From positions 58,181 through 122,180 of the forward strand of contig NZ_NPKJ01000047.1 in the NCBI RefSeq assembly GCF_002284575.1: a stretch of 64,000 nucleotides of DNA, given 5' to 3'. Position 1 is the first letter of the stretch. Every line of letters begins with the position of its first letter. Below, piece after piece: positions 63,953 to 64,000 of the stretch. The position numbers were made by a program, and so were the translations under genes. This DNA is from Mesorhizobium temperatum. GTDB lineage: Bacteria > Pseudomonadota > Alphaproteobacteria > Rhizobiales > Rhizobiaceae. The notes under the pieces were generated by a model that ran no database searches, was not told where the DNA came from, and worked only from the letters and a program-made list of their open reading frames with translations.

Positions 63953-64000
63953 AGTCATGAGCTGGAAGAGATAAGCATCGTTCCAGCCTGCACGCATCAT

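Overview
This window is a GC-rich chromosomal segment from an alphaproteobacterium of the order Hyphomicrobiales, most like Mesorhizobium. The evidence is gene content and order (sigF-nrsF, ugpBAEC, cobS-cobT with a J-domain gene and bolA, aroK-aroB, xerD-accA, ftsE-ftsX, cpdR, a SAM-II leader before metX), the many short palindromic intergenic repeats known from rhizobia, and a CtrA-type site before ftsE. No species call can be made without a search. I saw no rRNA, tRNA, CRISPR array, insertion sequence or phage module. Almost everything is core metabolism and envelope biology.

Layout. 1-2.1 kb: the start of an MFS transporter cut by the window edge, then an ECF sigma factor with its NrsF-type membrane anti-sigma factor. 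2.1-6 kb: an iron(III)-type ABC importer. 6-10.3 kb: the ugpBAEC glycerol-3-phosphate importer on the minus strand. 10.6-14.5 kb: tlpA, argH, a small lipoprotein and lysA. 14.7-21.5 kb: a DUF1236 gene with an EcfG-type promoter, an ArsR regulator facing a Ser/Thr dehydratase, a large TIGR02302/DUF4175 membrane protein, and a LysR gene facing an EamA exporter. 21.5-29.5 kb: cpdR, hpt, a DUF3426-like protein, ftsEX, ydcF and plsC; four accessory genes (flavin oxidoreductase, NTF2-like, AhpD-like, LysR) lie between ydcF and plsC. 29.5-36.2 kb: LysE exporter, aldo/keto reductase, AraC regulator, alcohol dehydrogenase, ChaC, DUF2125 and a PfkB kinase. 36.4-40.9 kb: hisC-tyrC facing a SAM-II riboswitch and metX-metW. 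41-48.5 kb: DUF1194, an ABCD-like ABC transporter coupled to a 41-residue ORF and a methyltransferase, gloB, a cupin, a YhhN protein, an EamA exporter and DUF3108. 48.7-50.6 kb: rpmB, then yhhQ with a very compact preQ1-I-like aptamer. 50.6-55.9 kb: a phytase-like esterase, cobT, cobS, a J-domain protein and bolA. 55.9-63.7 kb: a hydrolase, a CBS/CorC protein lacking DUF21, aroB, aroK, xerD, accA, an L,D-transpeptidase and a TusA-like protein.

The best signals lie in RNA leaders and gene junctions, not in a new protein system. They are: (i) a preQ1-I-like pseudoknot whose 3' strand contains the yhhQ start codon; (ii) a SAM-II aptamer with its own promoter, a terminator-like hairpin and a palindromic repeat between it and metX; (iii) a terminator plus a 26-codon upstream ORF inside the iron-importer operon; (iv) a 41-codon membrane-peptide ORF wedged without gaps between a methyltransferase and an ABC transporter; (v) a two-palindrome composite repeat present twice in opposite orientation; (vi) three 57-bp repeats between metX and metW that keep an open frame into metW; (vii) a ugpA gene whose conserved N-terminus has no ATG, GTG or TTG start.
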